DNA of 64,000 bases. It comes from an uncultured Cohaesibacter sp. (lineage in GTDB: Bacteria > Pseudomonadota > Alphaproteobacteria > Rhizobiales > Cohaesibacteraceae). The position numbers and the translations under genes are program-made. Positions 41,831-51,183 of the stretch are shown here, in pieces; the stretch's first letter is position 1, and the number at the start of each line of letters is the position of its first letter. The notes beneath the pieces were generated by a model. It was not told the DNA's origin. It saw nothing but the letters and a program-made list of their open reading frames with translations, and ran no database searches. The stretch spans positions 2,638,501 through 2,702,500 of the forward strand of contig NZ_OY762905.1 of assembly GCF_963666525.1 (NCBI RefSeq). Reading direction: 5' to 3'.

Positions 41831-42508
41831 CTAAAGCTCCGTTGCCCTCTGTCGAGCATGAGAGATGTGGATATCCATCGCCTCGATTGCCGCAATGGTG
41901 TCGCGCTTGGCGATGGCGTCGATGATAGCCAGGTGGTCGGTAAAGGTGTGGGGGAGCAGGAGTTCCGTCAGGCTGATACGATCATGGCGGATCAGCCTGA
42001 TTCGGATGGCATTGATATTGTAGGCCTGAATGAGGATTTCATTGTTGGTCAGGCGGATCAGCACATTGTGGAAATCCGTGTCGATCTGCTGGCCGCGCTT
42101 GAGAATCTCTTCCGTCAGGCCGCTTTGCACGGCGGCCACAATATCGAGATGGCGCTGGCGCTGTTCCTCCAGAACACTGTCCGGCATGTTCTTGACCGCG
42201 TGAATGACCGCCTCGCGTTCCAATGCTGCACGCATCTGGAAGGCGTCGCGGATCATCGGCAGGTCAATCGCCGTAATCTGGATGCCGCGCTGGGGGACGA
42301 CCGTGATCAGGCCTTCCGATTCCAGACGCGGCAGAAGTTCGCGCAGGGCCCCGATGGACAGGTTTAGCAAATTGACGAGATCCCTCTGGCTGACGAGTTG
42401 GCCTGACTTCAGGGCTCCCTCGAAAAGGGCAGCCTGAAACAGCTCGTACGCCATCTCCTTGACGCTGCGAGAGGTATCTGCGGGTTTCGTCATTGTGCGA
42501 CCTGCCAT
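41831..42508 (-). CDS. GntR family transcriptional regulator (FadR/FCD subfamily)
   Basis: A 225-residue regulator with an N-terminal winged helix (LVSQRDLVNLLNLSIGALRELLPRLESEGLITVVPQRGIQI) and a helical FCD effector domain, where Asp/His residues usually bind a metal and an acid ligand. ATG 42508 was chosen behind AAGGGAAGTAAAGTG; an in-frame GTG directly before it is possible. It is the second gene of the minus-strand sugar operon and probably controls it and the divergent TRAP transporter. Confidence 0.88.
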   Translation of the reverse strand: MAGRTMTKPADTSRSVKEMAYELFQAALFEGALKSGQLVSQRDLVNLLNLSIGALRELLPRLESEGLITVVPQRGIQITAIDLPMIRDAFQMRAALEREAVIHAVKNMPDSVLEEQRQRHLDIVAAVQSGLTEEILKRGQQIDTDFHNVLIRLTNNEILIQAYNINAIRIRLIRHDRISLTELLLPHTFTDHLAIIDAIAKRDTIAAIEAMDIHISHARQRATEL

Positions 42509-42537
42509 CACTTTACTTCCCTTTCACCTTGACACCT

Positions 42538-43434
42538 TCAGAGAGCTTTTTCAGCTTCCGCCAAGGCAGCTTCAATTGCAGCCAGCTTCTCGGAAGACAG
42601 AGGCTCCATAGGGGGCATGGTGCGTGCAAAAGCAGGATTGTCATAGACTTTGGCCATCAGAGCCTTGAGCACATTCAAACCGCCATTGCCATCGACCGTT
42701 TCGATGCGCAGGGTGGCGCGTTTCACGAAGCCTTCCGAAACACCGCCACGATACAACTGCACGCAGTCCTTTGCAAACGGGTTCGTCATGCCGCCGATCA
42801 TTCCGGCGCCGCCAGCATCGACCATGTCGCGCAGGATGGCATCGCTGCCGGTAAAGATGGAGAGCTCTGGGAATGCCTTGATCAGTTCAAGCCCGCCTGG
42901 CAGATAGCCTGTTGAGTCCTTGATGCCGACAACCAGCGAACCGATGCGCTTCTGAACGGCCTTGACCTGTTCGACGCTGAAAGGAATGCCGCTGAAGTGC
43001 GGGAAGTTGTAAAGCACGATGTCGAGGCCCGGATTGCCGGCTTTTTCAACAAGCGCTTCATAGTAATCTGCAACCCCTTCCACACCGACACTGCGGTAAT
43101 AGAACGGTGGAATGATAAGGGCCGCGCGGCAGCCGAGCTTGTGCGCCTCGGTATACATGGCGACAGCATCGTCCAGAGACGATGTCATGATGCCCGGGAT
43201 CTGCCGGGACATGTCCATGCCCATGTCGGCCAGGGCGCGCAGAGCGTCCAGTTTCTGCCGAACCGAGAGCGAAGGACCTTCACCCGTGGTTCCGAATACG
43301 GACGTGTATGCACAGCCTGCTTCGAGCAGTGCATCACAGTGCCTTTTGAGCTGTGCGATTTCGATTTCATGATCTTCGGTGAACGGCGTAATGGCCGCAC
43401 CGACGACACCTTTGAGGTCGGAAGTTTCCAACAT
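42538..43434 (-). CDS. DHDPS/N-acetylneuraminate lyase family aldolase
   Basis: A 298-residue class I aldolase or dehydratase. GTTGEG is at 48-53, the catalytic Tyr142 lies in LYNFPHFSG and the Schiff-base Lys172 in GIKDSTG. The Phe-rich LYNFPHFSGIPF differs from true dihydrodipicolinate synthase, so it more likely cleaves or dehydrates a 2-keto-3-deoxy sugar acid. It heads the minus-strand operon. GGGAGG lies 12 bases before the ATG. The divergent TRAP carrier, a family that imports acids, supports a sugar-acid substrate. Confidence 0.82.
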   Translation of the reverse strand: MLETSDLKGVVGAAITPFTEDHEIEIAQLKRHCDALLEAGCAYTSVFGTTGEGPSLSVRQKLDALRALADMGMDMSRQIPGIMTSSLDDAVAMYTEAHKLGCRAALIIPPFYYRSVGVEGVADYYEALVEKAGNPGLDIVLYNFPHFSGIPFSVEQVKAVQKRIGSLVVGIKDSTGYLPGGLELIKAFPELSIFTGSDAILRDMVDAGGAGMIGGMTNPFAKDCVQLYRGGVSEGFVKRATLRIETVDGNGGLNVLKALMAKVYDNPAFARTMPPMEPLSSEKLAAIEAALAEAEKAL

Positions 43435-43470
43435 TAGGTGATGCCTCCCATCAACATTTTGATCGGATGT

Positions 43471-43478
43471 AGTATACT
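43471..43478. promoter_or_regulatory. Candidate regulator half-site in the TRAP/aldolase divergent region
   Basis: AGTATACT is a perfect eight-base palindrome in the 186-base region between the divergent operons. FCD-type GntR proteins often bind short palindromes containing GTATAC-like cores. TTGATA at 43482-43487 and TATCAA at 43508-43513 form a wider inverted repeat nearby. Confidence 0.3.
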
Positions 43479-43620
43479 CAATTTGATAACTGATACAATA
43501 AGTGTTAATATCAACTGGTCAAACAATTTTTCAGGGGGTAATCTGCCCCTTGGAGCTAATCCAATACACCAGGGCTGGAGGGTTCTGGTGCATGATCAAT
43601 CTATGTTCGGGAGGACAAAC

Positions 43621-44610
43621 ATGATGTCTCGTGGTATCGCAGCCGCTCTCCTCTGCTGCACATTCCTTGCTGTTCCTGCAGCGGCTCAAGACAAGATCAC
43701 CATCAAATACACCACTGCTTCGGTTCCTTCGGACCTGCATACCAAGGCAATGCATGTCTTCAAGGAAGAGCTGGAAAAGAAAGTTCCTGGCCGCTTCGAC
43801 GTTCAGCTTTATGATTCCGGCACCCTGTTTGCACAAGGCGCAGACCTTGATGCCCTGCAGCGCGGCAACGCCGAAATGACCTATCTGTCATTCCAGCTGA
43901 TCGCTGACAACCTTCCGCAGTATAGCGTTCTGACCGCTGGCTACCTGTTCCAGAATGCCAAGCACTATCGCACCTTCCTCAACTCCGATCTGGGCGCCGA
44001 GCTGAAAGAAGCCGTCTCCAGTGACATGGATGTCCAGCTGCTCGATACCTGCTATCTGGGTACCCGTGAGCTGAACCTGCGCTCCGAGAAGGAAGTCAAC
44101 ACGCCTGACGATCTCAAAGGTGTCAAACTGCGTATGCCAGGTTCCGATGCATGGCTCTTCCTTGGTCAGGCTCTGGGCGCCAGCCCGACGCCGCTGCCGT
44201 TCGGCGAAGTCTATCTTGGCCTGCAGACCGGTACCATCGACGCTCAGGACAACCCTCTGCCGACGGTTGAAGCTGCAAAGTTCTACGAAGTGACCAAGCA
44301 GATCACCCTGACCGATCACCTGGTTGACGGTCTCAACATTGCAGTCAACAACAAGACCTGGGAAAAGCTTAGCGATAGTGAAAAGACTGCCATGACCGAA
44401 GCCGCCCAGGCTTCCTGCGACTGGAACAACGAGAACCGCTACAAGGAAGAAGCTCGCCTCATCGACTTCTTCAAGGAAAAGGGCCTGAAGGTCACGAAGC
44501 CTGACGTTGCTGCATTCCGCAAGCATGTGCAGGACTTCTACTTCAACTCTGATCGTTCCAAGAACTGGCCGGAAGGCTGGGTTGAGAAGATCAACGCAAT
44601 GGCCGAATAA
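43621..44610 (+). CDS. TRAP transporter substrate-binding protein (DctP family)
   Basis: A 329-residue periplasmic solute receptor with a signal peptide over about residues 1-22 (ending VPAAAQ). The DctP signature follows: IKYTTASVPSDLHTKAMHVFKEELEKKVPGRFDVQLYDSG, then a segment around LRMPGSDAWLFLGQALGASPTPLPFGEVYLGLQTG containing the Arg that normally binds the ligand carboxylate. GGGAGGACAAAC precedes ATG 43621; the frame is open from 43438 through the promoter. A sugar acid is the likeliest ligand given the neighbouring lyase. Confidence 0.92.
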   Translation: MMSRGIAAALLCCTFLAVPAAAQDKITIKYTTASVPSDLHTKAMHVFKEELEKKVPGRFDVQLYDSGTLFAQGADLDALQRGNAEMTYLSFQLIADNLPQYSVLTAGYLFQNAKHYRTFLNSDLGAELKEAVSSDMDVQLLDTCYLGTRELNLRSEKEVNTPDDLKGVKLRMPGSDAWLFLGQALGASPTPLPFGEVYLGLQTGTIDAQDNPLPTVEAAKFYEVTKQITLTDHLVDGLNIAVNNKTWEKLSDSEKTAMTEAAQASCDWNNENRYKEEARLIDFFKEKGLKVTKPDVAAFRKHVQDFYFNSDRSKNWPEGWVEKINAMAE

Positions 44611-44625
44611 GGAGCATTTGCTGCC

Positions 44626-45132
44626 ATGGCTGGTATCCTTTCAAAGGATATGCTGCTCGCAACCGGTCGCCTTTTGAAAAAGGCGGCCGACGCGATCGGC
44701 GTCCTGCTCTTCCTGTTCGCCTTTGGCGGATTCATCGTACAGATCTTCTATCGCTACGTGATGAATGCGCCCCTGTTGTGGACGGAAGAAATTACGATGA
44801 TCGCATTCATTTGGACCGTATTCTGGGCCGCGGCCTTCATGACGCCAGTCCAGTCCCATGTGTCCTTCGATGTGGTCTATGACGTCGTCAGACCCAACAC
44901 CCGCCGGATCTTCTGCATCATTTCCATGGTGGCACTGTTTGTTGCATTCGTGCTGCTGGTGCCGGCGACCTGGGATTATCTTCAATTTCTCACGCGCAAG
45001 AAAAGCTCTGTCCTGCGTTTGCCCATGTATTGGATCTACGGCTGCTACATGCTGTTCATTCTCGGGTTCATCGTTCAGGCGGCCTACCGTTTGTATGGCC
45101 TGTTGGGCAAGAAGTGGGAAAAATTCATCTAA
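44626..45132 (+). CDS. TRAP transporter small permease (DctQ family)
   Basis: A 168-residue membrane protein with four segments. The DctQ pattern IFYRYVMNAPLLWTEEITMIAFIWTVFWAAAF is present. It starts 15 bases after the receptor gene and ends 15 bases before the large permease. The subunit bridges the receptor and the DctM carrier. Confidence 0.9.
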   Translation: MAGILSKDMLLATGRLLKKAADAIGVLLFLFAFGGFIVQIFYRYVMNAPLLWTEEITMIAFIWTVFWAAAFMTPVQSHVSFDVVYDVVRPNTRRIFCIISMVALFVAFVLLVPATWDYLQFLTRKKSSVLRLPMYWIYGCYMLFILGFIVQAAYRLYGLLGKKWEKFI

Positions 45133-45147
45133 AAGGGTTGGGTTAGA

Positions 45148-46452
45148 ATGACCTTCTTCGCAGATCACGCTCTCAGTCTGATGCTGATCATCATGATTGG
45201 CATCACGGTTACCGGGCTGCCCATGGGCATCTCGATGATTGTCGCGAGTATCTTTTATCTGTTTTTCTCCGGGCAGGATGTCGGGCTCGCCGCCGAGAAT
45301 GTGCTGAACGGTGTGTTCGGCAACTTCGTTGCGCTGGCTGTGCCTCTTTTCATATTTGCCGCCAACATCATGAATGCCGGCAAGGTATCAGACCGGATCC
45401 TCACCTTTGCTCTGGCGTTGGTCGGGCGCGTGCCCGGCGGTCTGGCCCAGGTCAACATCATGACCTCCCTTATCTTCTCCGGCATGAGTGGCTCGGCCAT
45501 CTCTGACGTTGCCGGCGTTGGCAAGGTCCTGACGGACATGATGATCAAGGAAGACCGTTATCCGCGCGGTTTTGCCGGAGCGATCACTGCGGTGTCTGCC
45601 GTGGTCGGACCGATCTTTCCCCCGTCCATCCCGGTCATCTTCTACGCCCTCATCTCCTCCACGTCGGTGGGCGTGCTGTTCCTTGGTGGTGTGATTCCGG
45701 CTCTCATGGTCTGCACCACGCTGGGTATCGCGGTCTACATCATGGCAAAGATGCGTGGTTTCCCGGTTGAAGAAGCCATTCCGCTCAAGGCGTTCCCGCT
45801 GATCCTTCTTCGTGCGCTGCCTGCCCTGCTGATGCCGGTCATCCTCCTGGGTGGCATCTATTCGGGTGCCTTCACGCCAACCGAAGCGGCTGCCGTTTCC
45901 GCCTTCTACGCCCTGTTGCTGGCCGCCTTTGCCTATCGGGTTCTTGGCTTCTGGTCCTTCATTGCCGTGGTCAAGGAAACCGTCAAGACGACCGCTGTCG
46001 TCACGATCGTGCTGTGTGGCGCCTATATCTTCAACTATATCGTCACGGTGGAGCAGGTTCCGCAGCAGGTCTTCGCCTTCTTTGATGCGATGGATCTCAA
46101 CCGCGTCCAGTTTCTGCTGATCCTCAACGCTCTGTTCCTCGTGCTCGGCTGCGTTCTCGATTGCTCGACGATCATGCTGGTGGTGACCCCGCTATTCATT
46201 CCGACGGCTCTGGCCCTCGGCATCGATCTGCACCACCTCGGTATCGTGCTGGTGTTCAACATGATGATCGGTCTGGTGACCCCGCCATACGGTATCCTGC
46301 TGTTCATCATCAAGGCCCTCAACGGTATTCCGCTCGGTGAAATGATCCGTGAGTCCTGGTTGTTCCTCGGGTTGCTGATTGTGCTGCTGCTGCTGCTGAC
46401 CTTCTTCCCGCAGCTGGTGCTATGGCTTCCGCACTATGCCGGAATGCTCTGA
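45148..46452 (+). CDS. TRAP transporter large permease (DctM family)
   Basis: A 434-residue carrier with about eleven to twelve segments. Family signatures include ALAVPLFIFAANIMNAGKVSDRIL, MSGSAISDVAGVGKVLTDMM, AVVGPIFPPSIPVIFYAL and GGIYSGAFTPTEAAAVSAFYALL. TRAP carriers use a Na+ or H+ gradient rather than ATP. It is the last gene of the TRAP operon, followed by a strong terminator. Confidence 0.94.
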   Translation: MTFFADHALSLMLIIMIGITVTGLPMGISMIVASIFYLFFSGQDVGLAAENVLNGVFGNFVALAVPLFIFAANIMNAGKVSDRILTFALALVGRVPGGLAQVNIMTSLIFSGMSGSAISDVAGVGKVLTDMMIKEDRYPRGFAGAITAVSAVVGPIFPPSIPVIFYALISSTSVGVLFLGGVIPALMVCTTLGIAVYIMAKMRGFPVEEAIPLKAFPLILLRALPALLMPVILLGGIYSGAFTPTEAAAVSAFYALLLAAFAYRVLGFWSFIAVVKETVKTTAVVTIVLCGAYIFNYIVTVEQVPQQVFAFFDAMDLNRVQFLLILNALFLVLGCVLDCSTIMLVVTPLFIPTALALGIDLHHLGIVLVFNMMIGLVTPPYGILLFIIKALNGIPLGEMIRESWLFLGLLIVLLLLLTFFPQLVLWLPHYAGML

Positions 46453-46477
46453 CATTCCCCGAAGAAAGACGACATGC

Positions 46478-46516
46478 AACGGGTGGATCCCTCAAAGGAT
46501 CCGCCCGTTTTTTTTT
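46478..46516 (+). terminator. Terminator of the TRAP operon
   Basis: AACGGGTGGATCC at 46478-46490 pairs with GGATCCGCCCGTT at 46497-46509 (one G-T pair, six-base loop), and an uninterrupted T tract follows. Confidence 0.92.
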
Positions 46517-46599
46517 GATGTGGCCGCAGACTTTTCCCCGATAGGAAATTTCCGTCTTGCCATCGATGCGGGGCTTGTATATTTACGTATCTCAATATA

Positions 46600-46615
46600 C
46601 TATACCCCAGTATAG
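46600..46615. promoter_or_regulatory. Candidate FrmR operator
   Basis: CTATAC-CCCA-GTATAG is an inverted repeat with a C-rich centre in an AT-rich setting, 16 bases before the frmR start codon. CsoR/FrmR/RcnR proteins bind such C-tract-centred sites over their own promoters. Confidence 0.7.
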
Positions 46616-46631
46616 GATATAGGTGAACAGG

Positions 46632-46898
46632 ATGCCCAAGAGTCCCGAGGACAAGAAACGCGCGCTGACCCGCGTGCGTCGGATCAAAGGCCAGTGCGAA
46701 GCGCTGGAACGGGCCATCGAGTCCGGTATGGACTGCACGCCGATCCTGCAGCAGATCGCTGCAGTTCGCGGTGCGGTCAACGGGCTGATGGTGGAAGTGA
46801 TGGAAGGGCACATCCGGGAGGAGTTCATCTTCCCCGATGACCCCGGCGGCAAGAAGACGCAGGAGTTGCTCCATCTTGTTCGGAATTATCTCAAATAG
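46632..46898 (+). CDS. frmR: Formaldehyde-sensing repressor FrmR
   Basis: An 88-residue all-helical repressor of the CsoR/RcnR family. Alignment by eye with Escherichia coli FrmR shows LTRVRRIKGQ, ILQQIAAVRGAVNGLM, EVMEGHIREEF and the final LVRNYLK. The formaldehyde-sensing residues Pro2, Cys35 and His60 are all in place, which argues for formaldehyde rather than copper or nickel sensing. ATG 46632 puts Pro at position 2; an in-frame GTG at 46623 would destroy that. A C-centred inverted repeat lies just upstream, and frmA follows after 231 bases. Confidence 0.9.
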   Translation: MPKSPEDKKRALTRVRRIKGQCEALERAIESGMDCTPILQQIAAVRGAVNGLMVEVMEGHIREEFIFPDDPGGKKTQELLHLVRNYLK

Positions 46899-47072
46899 AT
46901 CGCGTGCCGTCATGGCGCGCTGAAGAAAGCCCGGCGCGCAGGCGTCGGTCTTGTAAACAATTATAGAAACCGGATGCGGTCTCGCTGGTCCAGACAGTCC
47001 ACATGACGGACGATCTGAATGGCCTGGCAATCCAGTTCAGGGCGCAACATTGCGTTCCTGCTTCTGGCTTGA

Positions 47073-48239
<1,167 letters not shown>

Positions 48240-48327
48240 TCCCGAGTCAAATCCTTCCCGGTGCGGCCCACCCCATTCCCAAACCATGGGTGGGCTGCGC
48301 CTTTCAGTCGAAACGGAACGCGCACCA

Positions 48328-49167
48328 ATGGATAAAATGGAATGCATCGAGCAGCATGCCTGCTTCGGTGGAACCCAGAGCGTCTATCGCCACCACGCCT
48401 CGAGCCTGTCCTGCGACATGAAGGTAGCGGTTTTCGTACCCGAACATGCCGAGGGCGAACGCCTGCCGGTGATCTACTGGCTGTCCGGGCTCACCTGCAC
48501 GGAGCAGAATTTCATCACCAAGGCCGGAGCCCAGCGCTATGCCGCCGAGCATGGCGTGATTCTTGTTGCGCCCGATACCAGCCCGCGCGGCGAGGATGTG
48601 GCCGACGATGCCGCCTATGATCTGGGGCAGGGCGCCGGCTTCTATCTCAACGCGACCGAAGAACCTTGGGCACCCCACTTCCGCATGGAAGACTATGTCA
48701 CGAAGGAACTGCCAGCCCTGATCGAGGCCAACTTCCCCGCCAGTGACAAGCGCTCCATCATGGGGCACTCCATGGGCGGGCATGGTGCGCTGACGCTGGC
48801 GTTGCGTCACCCGGGTGTCTACAAGGCTGTCTCCGCCTTCTCGCCCATCGTCGCGCCCACCAAGGTGCCATGGGGTGAAAAGGCCTTCTCAGCCTATCTC
48901 GGAGCCAATCTGGACGCATGGAGGGCTCATGACGCGACCGCGCTGTTGGCCAAGGCCGAAGAACGCCTGCCGATCCTCATCGATCAGGGGGACGCCGATG
49001 AGTTCCTTGCCGGACAGCTGAAGCCTGAACTGTTTGTCGAAGAGGCGAACCGGGTCGGGCATCCGGTGGTTCTGCGCATGCAGAAGGGCCATGATCACAG
49101 CTACTATTTCATCGCCAGCTTCATCGGTGAGCATATCGCCCATCACGCAGCTGCTCTGAAGGCCTGA
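48328..49167 (+). CDS. frmB: S-formylglutathione hydrolase
   Basis: A 279-residue esterase-D family enzyme that releases formate and glutathione. The nucleophile is in GHSMGGHGAL and the His in KGHDHSYYF. VIYWLSGLTCTEQNFITKAGAQRYAAEHG and APDTSPRGEDV are diagnostic. The start is uncertain between ATG 48328 and ATG 48337; the latter aligns with the usual MELIE start. It lies 88 bases after frmA and ends before a clear terminator. Confidence 0.95.
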   Translation: MDKMECIEQHACFGGTQSVYRHHASSLSCDMKVAVFVPEHAEGERLPVIYWLSGLTCTEQNFITKAGAQRYAAEHGVILVAPDTSPRGEDVADDAAYDLGQGAGFYLNATEEPWAPHFRMEDYVTKELPALIEANFPASDKRSIMGHSMGGHGALTLALRHPGVYKAVSAFSPIVAPTKVPWGEKAFSAYLGANLDAWRAHDATALLAKAEERLPILIDQGDADEFLAGQLKPELFVEEANRVGHPVVLRMQKGHDHSYYFIASFIGEHIAHHAAALKA

Positions 49168-49208
49168 CGAAATCCGAGGTGATGGCAGCCTTGCCACAAG
49201 ACATGAAG

Positions 49209-49235
49209 AGCCCCGTGCCAAGCGCGGGGCTTTTT
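49209..49235 (+). terminator. Terminator of the frm operon
   Basis: AGCCCCG at 49209-49215 and CGGGGCT at 49225-49231 form a stem with a nine-base loop, followed by TTTT. It lies between the convergent frmB and Na/Pi transporter genes. Confidence 0.85.
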
Positions 49236-49246
49236 GCTGTGCGTAT

Positions 49247-51085
49247 CTAGACGGGATGCGCCTCAAGTTCGTCTGACTGATCCTCACCAAGGGGCTGCTC
49301 GCCCAGTCTCGGGCCGGTATCATCGGACTGCAGCACCCGCTCGACCTGTTCTTCCGTGCTTTCCGGTTCGGCATAGATCGCTCTTGCCGCCTTGAGCAGA
49401 TCCGACATGGCCTTGTAGGCATAGTCCGAATCGTTGAGGAACGAAGTGGCTGACTGGATCTCCAGATCGCCAGCGCGGATATGGGCCTCGACCATGTGGG
49501 TGCTGGCGCTCTTGTTCTTTTTGATGGTTGCCAGCTCCTCTTCCAGCCAGACCCCATCACGGTCCGCCTCTTCCATCTGGTTCAGCTTGTGCAGCTCGAC
49601 AAGGATCCGGGCAATCTCGATGCGCAGACCGTTGTAAAGATCTGTCGCCGTTCCCATCGGCTTGTGGGTGAAAAGGTTGGCGTTGCGCCGCATGTGCTTG
49701 ATCGCCTTGACGGCCCGTACCATTGCCGTTGCAGCATCGCGCAAGCGGTAGGCTCGTTCCAGCTCCATATGCGGCAGGTTCTTGTCCCCGACCCGCGAGG
49801 TGAAGTCGACGATGGCTGAATAGAGCGTCTTGACGCGCGCCTCATAGCGGGCGTCAATATCGATCTCGAAGGTCGCCCGGCTGGTCCGGACGGTCTGGGC
49901 GATGTCGATGCTGGCGTATAACTCGTGTCGGTGGATATTCAGCCCGTGGGCGATCAGCTCGACGGCATTGTCCTGCAGATGCAGCACTTCCTTGCGCAGG
50001 GCCAGTTCGATGGTCGCCGGGAAGGCATCCACCGCCTCGTTGAGATATTTGGGGCGCGAGACATCGGTGCGGGGCTCAGGGATGCGCCGGGTGAGGAAAC
50101 CGATGAGCTGGCCCATCAGCGGCACCATGATCATCACTCCAAGCACATTGAAGACGGTGTGAAAGACCGCCAGCTTCAGCGCATAGTCATCACTGGCGAT
50201 GCCAACCTCGAAGCTGAGGAAATCGACCACCTGCCGCAACTGATTGATGAACACCAGCGCAACGCCGGCCGTGACCAGATTGAAGATCAGATGGGCAAGA
50301 GCCAGCCGCTTGCCCTGATAATTGGCTGTCAGCGAGCCGATGATGGCGGTGATTGTGGTGCCGATGTTGGCCCCGATGGCAAGGGCGAGGCCATTGGCAT
50401 ATGAGATCTGGCCAGCCGCCAGAGCCGTCAGAATCAGCACCATCGTCGCGTGGCTCGACTGCATGACGACGGTGGCAGCGGAGCCAACGAGCGTATAGAC
50501 GATGAGCCCTATCACTCCAGAGAGCGCGAACCGCGTGAGGTCGAACTGGTCCTTGAAGGCATCAAAGCCTTCTTTCATGTAGTGGATTCCCAGAAACAGG
50601 AAACCGAGCCCCGCCAGCACATGGCCCACTCCGCGCAGATATTTGTTGCGCTGGAAGACGAGCACGATGGCAATGGCCAGCATCGGCATCGCATAGGCGG
50701 AGATCTTGACCTTGAGCCCAAACCCGGCGATCAGCCAGGCTCCTGTGGTGGTGCCGATATTGGCCCCGAAAATGATGCCGACACCGGCGATCAGCGAGAT
50801 GAGGCCAGCAGAAAGGAAGGATATGGTGATGACCGAGACAAGGGAACTGGACTGCATCAGGGTCGTGGTCAGGACGCCGAAGCTGATGGACCGCAGGGTG
50901 GACCCTGTCATCCGCGCCAGTATCTTTTCAAGAAAGCCGCCGGAAAACAGCTTGAATCCATCCTCCAGCATCAACATGCCGAACAGAAAGACAGCCACCC
51001 CGGCGGCGATTTCCTGAAAGTCCATGCTGATCCAGAAGGCGGCCAGCATGAGAACCAGAATGATGAGCAGCAGTGTCTTCTTCAT
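49247..51085 (-). CDS. Na/Pi cotransporter family protein with PhoU-like tail
   Basis: A 612-residue protein. The membrane part (about 1-340) has the two inverted PNaS repeats, each with a QSS motif (LMQSSSLVSVI and VMQSSHATMVLI) and a GANIGTTTGA/GANIGTTITA loop. The C-terminal part, about 230 residues, is helical and PhoU-like, rich in Glu/Arg. Family members (NptA, YjbB) carry phosphate across the inner membrane, in some cases outward. It lies on the same strand behind a PiT-type phosphate transporter gene, with a long hairpin between. Confidence 0.88.
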   Translation of the reverse strand: MKKTLLLIILVLMLAAFWISMDFQEIAAGVAVFLFGMLMLEDGFKLFSGGFLEKILARMTGSTLRSISFGVLTTTLMQSSSLVSVITISFLSAGLISLIAGVGIIFGANIGTTTGAWLIAGFGLKVKISAYAMPMLAIAIVLVFQRNKYLRGVGHVLAGLGFLFLGIHYMKEGFDAFKDQFDLTRFALSGVIGLIVYTLVGSAATVVMQSSHATMVLILTALAAGQISYANGLALAIGANIGTTITAIIGSLTANYQGKRLALAHLIFNLVTAGVALVFINQLRQVVDFLSFEVGIASDDYALKLAVFHTVFNVLGVMIMVPLMGQLIGFLTRRIPEPRTDVSRPKYLNEAVDAFPATIELALRKEVLHLQDNAVELIAHGLNIHRHELYASIDIAQTVRTSRATFEIDIDARYEARVKTLYSAIVDFTSRVGDKNLPHMELERAYRLRDAATAMVRAVKAIKHMRRNANLFTHKPMGTATDLYNGLRIEIARILVELHKLNQMEEADRDGVWLEEELATIKKNKSASTHMVEAHIRAGDLEIQSATSFLNDSDYAYKAMSDLLKAARAIYAEPESTEEQVERVLQSDDTGPRLGEQPLGEDQSDELEAHPV

Positions 51086-51112
51086 GAACGGGTCACCTCG
51101 GTCCGCCTTTAT

Positions 51113-51154
51113 CCCGGTCAGGCAGGTGGCCGGAAGGCCAACCTGCGAACCGGG
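51113..51154 (-). other. Long hairpin between the two phosphate transporter genes
   Basis: CCCGGT, GCAGGT and GGCC (51113-51131) pair with GGCC, ACCTGC and ACCGGG (51136-51154) with small bulges and a four-base loop. It lies in the 98-base gap after the PiT gene. No T run follows on the minus strand, so it may set relative expression rather than stop transcription. Confidence 0.55.
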
Positions 51155-51183
51155 CTATAAGCGCACAGAGTACACCCAAATCA

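Noticed and set aside
51113..51154. A Rho-independent terminator after the PiT gene
   Set aside because: The stem is good, but on the minus strand it is followed by GATAAAGG rather than a T tract, so it was recorded as a hairpin only.
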